This document shows, piece after piece, positions 60,209 to 64,000 of a stretch of DNA of 64,000 bases. The translations under genes and the position numbers were made by a program. The stretch's first letter is position 1; every line of letters begins with the position of its first letter. Source of the DNA: CAZOZZ01 sp965247425. Lineage in GTDB: Bacteria > Acidobacteriota > Terriglobia > 20CM-2-55-15. The notes under the pieces are model-generated. The model made no database searches. It was not told the DNA's origin and saw only the letters and a program-made list of their open reading frames with translations. Where the stretch lies: positions 4,774,001 to 4,838,000 of the forward strand of contig OZ252023.1 in NCBI GenBank assembly GCA_965247425.1, in the 5' to 3' direction.

Positions 60209-61462
60209 TCACAGCAGGCCGAAGAAGACGTAACACACCAGTGCACCGACAACGCTCATGGAAAGTCCCCAGACGAGTAGTTTGTTGAAAAGGACCGTGC
60301 GGTTTTCGGTCGTGGGGGCGCTGGCAATGCAGATGGCGCCCAGGGTGGACAGCGGGGAAACATCGACCATGTGCGCGCCGACGTTGATCGAAGCGGCGAT
60401 GGCGATCGGGTCGCCGCCACCGAGTTGTTCGATAAGGCTCGGGATCGTCGGGATGAAGGCGGGCAGGACGACGCCCGACGAGCTGCTGTAAACCGAGATC
60501 AGGCCGGTTATGAAGGCAATGGTCCCGGTCACGGTTGTCTGATTCGAAAACCGGGCCAGCAACGATGTGAACAGGTCCATCCCGCCCGTCTGCTGCAGGA
60601 TCGCGATCAATACGGTCACGCCACTGACCATCATAATGGCATGCCACGGCATCGCCTTGATCGCCGCCCCTTCGTCAGACGCACGCATCAGAATCAGGAA
60701 GGCTGCGGCGATGAACGCACCCATCCCGACATTGACATCGAAGAACACGACGGAGAGGACGAGACCGGCGATCACGCCGATCGTCAGTTTCTGGGAGTTC
60801 GACAGAGGCTCGACCGGATCGTCATCCTCCGTAGCGCCGCTCACCCCGCCCCTCGAACGGAGCAATCGATAACCACCAAAAACCAGGTAACCCGTCAGTC
60901 CGACAAAGGCCTGGGCCACGAAGTTGTTGAAGAACGTCGAAGCTTCCTGTCCAACGATGTCAATGCGCGCAAGCAGACCGTTTGCAATAACCCCTGTAGG
61001 AGCGATCGGCGACAGGCCGCCGGCGTTTGCCCCCGTCGCCACAACGATCGTCATCAGGAAGGCGCTGATACCCAACCGGCTTGCGACAGCCATGGCCATG
61101 GGCGCCAGAAGAGCCGTTGCCGCAATGTTGCCGGCACCGATCGCCGCCAGCGAAGCCGAAAGCGCGAAAAAGATTATCGGAATCAACCCCACTCTGCCGC
61201 GCGCCAGTTTGACGCTCCGTTGCGCCAGTTTCTCCAGAGTCCCGTTCGTGGCTGCCAGACTGAACAGAAGCGTCACACCGACAAGGATCAGGAAAAGGTT
61301 ACTGGGAAACCCCCCGGCCACTTCTCGAACGGTCATGCCCCCAAAAGAAACACCGACGATGAAGGCAAATGCGATCGACACGATACCGACATTGATTGTG
61401 GTCACCGCGCTCAGGACGATGCAAATCGCGAACGCCACAATCGAGAGAACGGGGAGAGACAT
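60209..61462 (-). CDS. Membrane transporter of the MatC/SLC13-like ion-transporter group
   Basis: I start at the ATG at 61462 (MSLPVLSIVAFAICIVLSA), giving 417 residues; an ATG at 61495 adds a non-hydrophobic lead. About eleven membrane helices are visible, in two halves with helix-hairpin turns such as NGTLEKLAQRSV, NAGGLSPIAPTGVI and SSSSGVVLPAFIP. This fits MatC and related dicarboxylate/citrate carriers. It would import an organic acid. It is flanked on both sides by family F repeats, and neighbours a sugar-acid dehydratase. Confidence 0.82.
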   Translation of the reverse strand: MSLPVLSIVAFAICIVLSAVTTINVGIVSIAFAFIVGVSFGGMTVREVAGGFPSNLFLILVGVTLLFSLAATNGTLEKLAQRSVKLARGRVGLIPIIFFALSASLAAIGAGNIAATALLAPMAMAVASRLGISAFLMTIVVATGANAGGLSPIAPTGVIANGLLARIDIVGQEASTFFNNFVAQAFVGLTGYLVFGGYRLLRSRGGVSGATEDDDPVEPLSNSQKLTIGVIAGLVLSVVFFDVNVGMGAFIAAAFLILMRASDEGAAIKAMPWHAIMMVSGVTVLIAILQQTGGMDLFTSLLARFSNQTTVTGTIAFITGLISVYSSSSGVVLPAFIPTIPSLIEQLGGGDPIAIAASINVGAHMVDVSPLSTLGAICIASAPTTENRTVLFNKLLVWGLSMSVVGALVCYVFFGLL

Positions 61463-61539
61463 GGCAGGCACTCTAGCACACCCGATCCGAGGCACCTTTG
61501 CCTAACACGATACAGATCGTCAAAACGAGGGACTTCTTT

Positions 61540-61645
61540 GACGCAAAGACGCAGAGACGCGAAGAAACGAAAGGGAACTTAGATCTTATGAGAGTCGGAA
61601 AACTCGACGCCCAGAAGAAGAGACTTTACGTCTCTGCGTCTCTCG
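61540..61645. repeat. Inverted repeat family F, copy 3
   Basis: The arm GACGCAAAGACGCAGAGACG (61540 on) pairs with TTACGTCTCTGCGTCTCTCG near 61621-61645. It shares most of its core with the copy at 60058 in direct orientation, so the two copies flank the transporter gene. Confidence 0.78.
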
Positions 61646-61664
61646 GTCGACACCGATGTTTCGA

Positions 61665-61864
61665 CTAGGAGCCCGTGGTGGAAGTCTGTAGGGTCGCGCG
61701 CAGGGGTATTCGGGTCACAGGCGCGAAATGAGGAGCGGAACGATGCTTTGTCATCGTGACCGACGAATGACAAAGCCTGTGGCCCGAAGACCCCTGCGCC
61801 CTTCGGGTTACGACGGCATGGGGCTCGTAACGCGACCCTACAGACTTCCACCACGGGCTCCTAG
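61665..61864. repeat. MITE-like element, family A, copy 3
   Basis: The 200-bp copy has intact CTAG at both ends (61665-61668, 61861-61864), identical 34-bp terminal repeats and a compact interior. It lacks the roughly 86-nt segment in copies 1 and 2. It is the cleanest example of the family and lies between two genes, 20 nt after a family F repeat. Confidence 0.92.
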
Positions 61865-61910
61865 GCGCCCTGTTCAGGGCCAAGTTTGAAACTGGTACAC
61901 TGTGCCGGTC

Positions 61911-62843
61911 ATGATCGACATGGAACTGAGTGATTTTCGGCGGACTCACGAACAGATTCTGCCTTACATACGCAAGACCCCCGTGGTCGAGACGGATTGG
62001 CCGGGGTTGTTTCTGAAACTGGAGAACCTCCAGTACACGCACTCGTTCAAAATACGTGGCGCTTTCAGCCGGATGTTGAAGCTGGTCGAAGAAAACGATC
62101 GACGGACGGTGTTGACAGTGTCGGCGGGGAACCACGGACAGGCCGTGGCCCGGGCGGCGTCGGTGCTGGGTCTCTCATGTACGGTCGTGGTGCCAGAAAC
62201 TGCTCCACGCGCCAAAGTGGAGGCGATCGAACGGTACGGAATCGATCTCAAGGTGGAGGGAGCCAACTATGACGAGGCCGAGAAGCTCACTCTGCGCCTT
62301 GCCCGGGATCGCGACCGGTACGTCTTCGTTTCACCCTACAATGATCCCTTCGTCATCCTTGGACAGGGCACCCTAGCTCTCGAACTGGTGGCCCAACAAC
62401 CCGATGTACAGACCGTCATGGTACCGATCGGTGGCGGCGGTCTGGCAGCCGGAATAGCCAGGGCGATGAAACAATTGCGACCCGCCGTACGTGTCGTTGG
62501 CGTCCAGGCCGAGGCCTCGGCAGCCATATACCATTCTCTCGAAGCGGGTTGTTTGATCACGATCCCAGACCGCCCAACCGTCGCCGACGGTATTCAAGGC
62601 AACGTCGAGGATGGCTCGATCACGTTCGACCTGATTCGCGATTTCGTGGACGAGGTCGTAACCGTACCTGAGGATGCGATCCGACAATCCATGCGGGAAC
62701 TGCTGCACCAGGAAAAGATCCTCGCAGAGGGAGCCGCGGCAGTGACCGTCGCTGCTTTCGGTTCGGGCCTCGGTTCAACGACTGATCCGACCATCGCCGT
62801 TATCTCCGGAGGAAACCTCGACCTCGACAAGGTTCTCGACTGA
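61911..62843 (+). CDS. Threonine/serine dehydratase-family PLP enzyme
   Basis: This fold-type II enzyme of about 310 residues starts at the ATG at 61911 (a GTG at 61902 is also in frame). The PLP lysine is in THSFKIRGAFSRML (about 47), the Asn loop in VSAGNHGQAVARAA (about 72), the phosphate loop in PIGGGGLAAGIARAM (about 175) and the terminal Ser/Gly in AVISGGNLDLDKV. It lacks an ACT regulatory domain, so it is like catabolic threonine dehydratase or serine racemase. It would make 2-oxobutyrate or pyruvate. Confidence 0.9.
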   Translation: MIDMELSDFRRTHEQILPYIRKTPVVETDWPGLFLKLENLQYTHSFKIRGAFSRMLKLVEENDRRTVLTVSAGNHGQAVARAASVLGLSCTVVVPETAPRAKVEAIERYGIDLKVEGANYDEAEKLTLRLARDRDRYVFVSPYNDPFVILGQGTLALELVAQQPDVQTVMVPIGGGGLAAGIARAMKQLRPAVRVVGVQAEASAAIYHSLEAGCLITIPDRPTVADGIQGNVEDGSITFDLIRDFVDEVVTVPEDAIRQSMRELLHQEKILAEGAAAVTVAAFGSGLGSTTDPTIAVISGGNLDLDKVLD

Positions 62844-63053
62844 CAAGACAACCCAAGGAGCCGGCGGCAACGTCGTCGTCACCATCGACCGCGTTCTGGC
62901 TCACTGCCTTTAACCAATTTTAATATCAGCTATTTACACTCAACCTGACGACGGTAATGGCCGTTTTAGACCCCATGTACAGGTCGAATTGTGCCCCCGT
63001 AATTGGCTTTCCGCTCTGATGTCTGCGACCGAAATCCATGCTTTAATGAGTTC

Positions 63054-63818
63054 ATGGTAAGAACAGAGTCAGCAACACCTTCCGGGCCCGATCCGAGCTA
63101 TCGCGAGTTCTTTGACAATGCCGTTGTCGGAATGTTTCGGACCACGCTGGACGGACGTTTTATGGCTGCCAACAAGGCCCTGGCGAAAATGTTGGGCTAT
63201 GGGAGCCCCGATGAACTGGTGGCCAGTGTCACCGATATCGGGGCACAGCTTTTCGTCGATCCCGGAGAGCGGGCCGAGGCGGTCTCGGTCGCCGCGGAAA
63301 CTAAACAGTATCTGGGAAAGGAGATCGCCCTACGCCGAGCCGATGGAACGAAGATCTGGGTGTCGGAACACGGCAGGGTCGTGATGGACCCGGATGGCAA
63401 CGCGCTCTACTTCGAAGGCACGCTCGAAGATGTAACGGAACGAAAGACCCGCCAGAGCAATCCTGCCGGCGACCTGGAATCCAACACCAGGTCTGAAGAT
63501 GCTGGGAAAATAAGTTTGCGCGCGGCGAAACTGGAAACGACGCTTCATCGAATCGCCAAGGAACTGGCCCTGATCGGAATGGACCGGACCTTCGAGGTGT
63601 CACGCCTCGACCCGAGCGAACTGGAAGGGTTCAAGTCCTTGACTCGACGCGAAATCGAAATCCTTCGAGCCATCGTCACGGGCGATCGCGTCCGAACGAT
63701 TGCCAAAACCCTGACCCTGGCGCCGAACACCGTCCGCAACCACCTGAAATCGATCTTTATCAAGCTCAAGATTCGGTCGCAGGCGGACCTGATTGAAAAG
63801 CTCAGGAAAAGAGATTAG
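63054..63818 (+). CDS. PAS-domain LuxR-type transcriptional regulator
   Basis: I start at the ATG at 63054, giving 254 residues. The PAS domain lies at about 15-125 (YREFFDNAVVGMFRTTLDG, then LAKMLGYGSPDELVASV, and the PAC part FEGTLEDVTERK). A linker helix follows. The C-terminal LuxR helix-turn-helix (about 190-250) reads LTRREIEILRAIVTGDRVRT, then TLAPNTVRNHLKSIFIKLKI, with the usual Glu, Val and Leu positions. It would respond to a small ligand or redox signal through PAS. No kinase is adjacent. It converges on the next gene with no gap. Confidence 0.9.
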   Translation: MVRTESATPSGPDPSYREFFDNAVVGMFRTTLDGRFMAANKALAKMLGYGSPDELVASVTDIGAQLFVDPGERAEAVSVAAETKQYLGKEIALRRADGTKIWVSEHGRVVMDPDGNALYFEGTLEDVTERKTRQSNPAGDLESNTRSEDAGKISLRAAKLETTLHRIAKELALIGMDRTFEVSRLDPSELEGFKSLTRREIEILRAIVTGDRVRTIAKTLTLAPNTVRNHLKSIFIKLKIRSQADLIEKLRKRD

Positions 63819-64000
63819 TTACCGACTTCATACAACAAGCGCAACGTCTCTACATCGCTCGGCGACAGGCCCGAGTGAAGCCGGATGTCTTCCCTGGACT
63901 TCAATTCCCTTCGGTATCTCAGGAAGTACTCGACAATATCCCCACCGTAAGCAAATGAATACATGATGTCTTTGAAGTTTCGGGTGTGCGGCAGGCCGAC
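63819..64000 (-). CDS. C-terminal part of a metzincin (matrixin-like) protease
   Basis: The stop TAA is at 63821-63819 and the frame is open to the right edge, so only about 60 residues are seen. They read GLPHTRNFKDIMYSFAYGGD near the edge and SGLSPSDVETLRLLYEVGN at the end. GLPHT matches the third-His end of HExxHxxGxxHT, DIMYSF the Met-turn, and LSPSDVETLRLLY the closing helix of matrixin-type proteases. The HExxH motif itself would lie just outside the window. It directly follows the stop of the convergent regulator. Confidence 0.62.

Noticed and set aside
1..64000. CRISPR array
   Set aside because: No regularly spaced direct repeats of 24-40 bp were found, and no cas genes are present.

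Overview
The window looks like a GC-rich chromosomal segment of an uncultivated Acidobacteriota or a close relative. The main clue is three large MacB/FtsX-type 'ADOP' orphan permeases (8268-10742, 14819-17246, 51629-54001), a family strongly expanded in that phylum. A pilB-pilC-pilM type IV pilus operon, a bactofilin and several secreted lipoproteins with typical diderm signal peptides fit this. No taxonomic marker such as rRNA is present, so the assignment is an inference.

Layout. 1-3890: pilus motor genes on the minus strand. 3891-6464: an IS91-family element carrying a broken integrase, inserted in an actin-like gene. 7549-12849: bactofilin, ADOP permease, monooxygenase, cyclophilin, and a VOC protein divergent from a MarR regulator. 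13047-18996: NYN nuclease, secreted lipoprotein, frameshifted ADOP permease, VapBC-type toxin-antitoxin pair, DUF4159 protein. 19272-21395: alkylation repair (Ogt and an Ada-AlkA fusion). 21692-28553: secreted proteins including a tandem NHL-repeat pair, an amidohydrolase and a DUF2272 protein. 29001-32233: a small acidic gene, tRNA-Leu, RNase R, tRNA-Met. 32403-35874: an ArsR/AHSA1 operon and a DDE insertion sequence. 36131-43497: metallo-hydrolase, cysteine-synthase homologue, DsbA-like protein, and a methyltransferase gene split by an IS21 element. 43490-51533: small membrane and metabolic genes (LOG, CrcB, DoxX, serine hydrolase, cupin, AIM24, sulfite-oxidase-like enzyme, HDAC-like enzyme). 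51629-57224: ADOP permease, acetyltransferase, and a kinase gene split by an IS1380 element plus a palindromic repeat. 57317-64000: a sugar-acid dehydratase, a carboxylate transporter, a threonine dehydratase, a PAS-LuxR regulator and the tail of a metzincin protease.

The most unusual signal is a set of short, non-coding, palindromic MITE-like elements (several families, roughly 130-300 bp). Most are bounded by CTAG or a near variant and lie exactly at gene ends. In at least seven neighbouring genes the TAG stop codon is the terminal TAG of such an element or remnant, and in two more the stop lies inside the terminal inverted repeat. CTAG is its own reverse complement, so one CTAG can be the stop codon of two convergent genes. 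An element that duplicates CTAG on insertion would restore both stops. I propose that these elements use stop codons as safe sites. The IS1380 copy here also has a perfect CTAG duplication. Three genes are plainly broken by insertion sequences (actin-like, methyltransferase, kinase), one ADOP gene is frameshifted and an integrase has a nonsense codon, so this is a mobile-element-rich region with visible gene decay.
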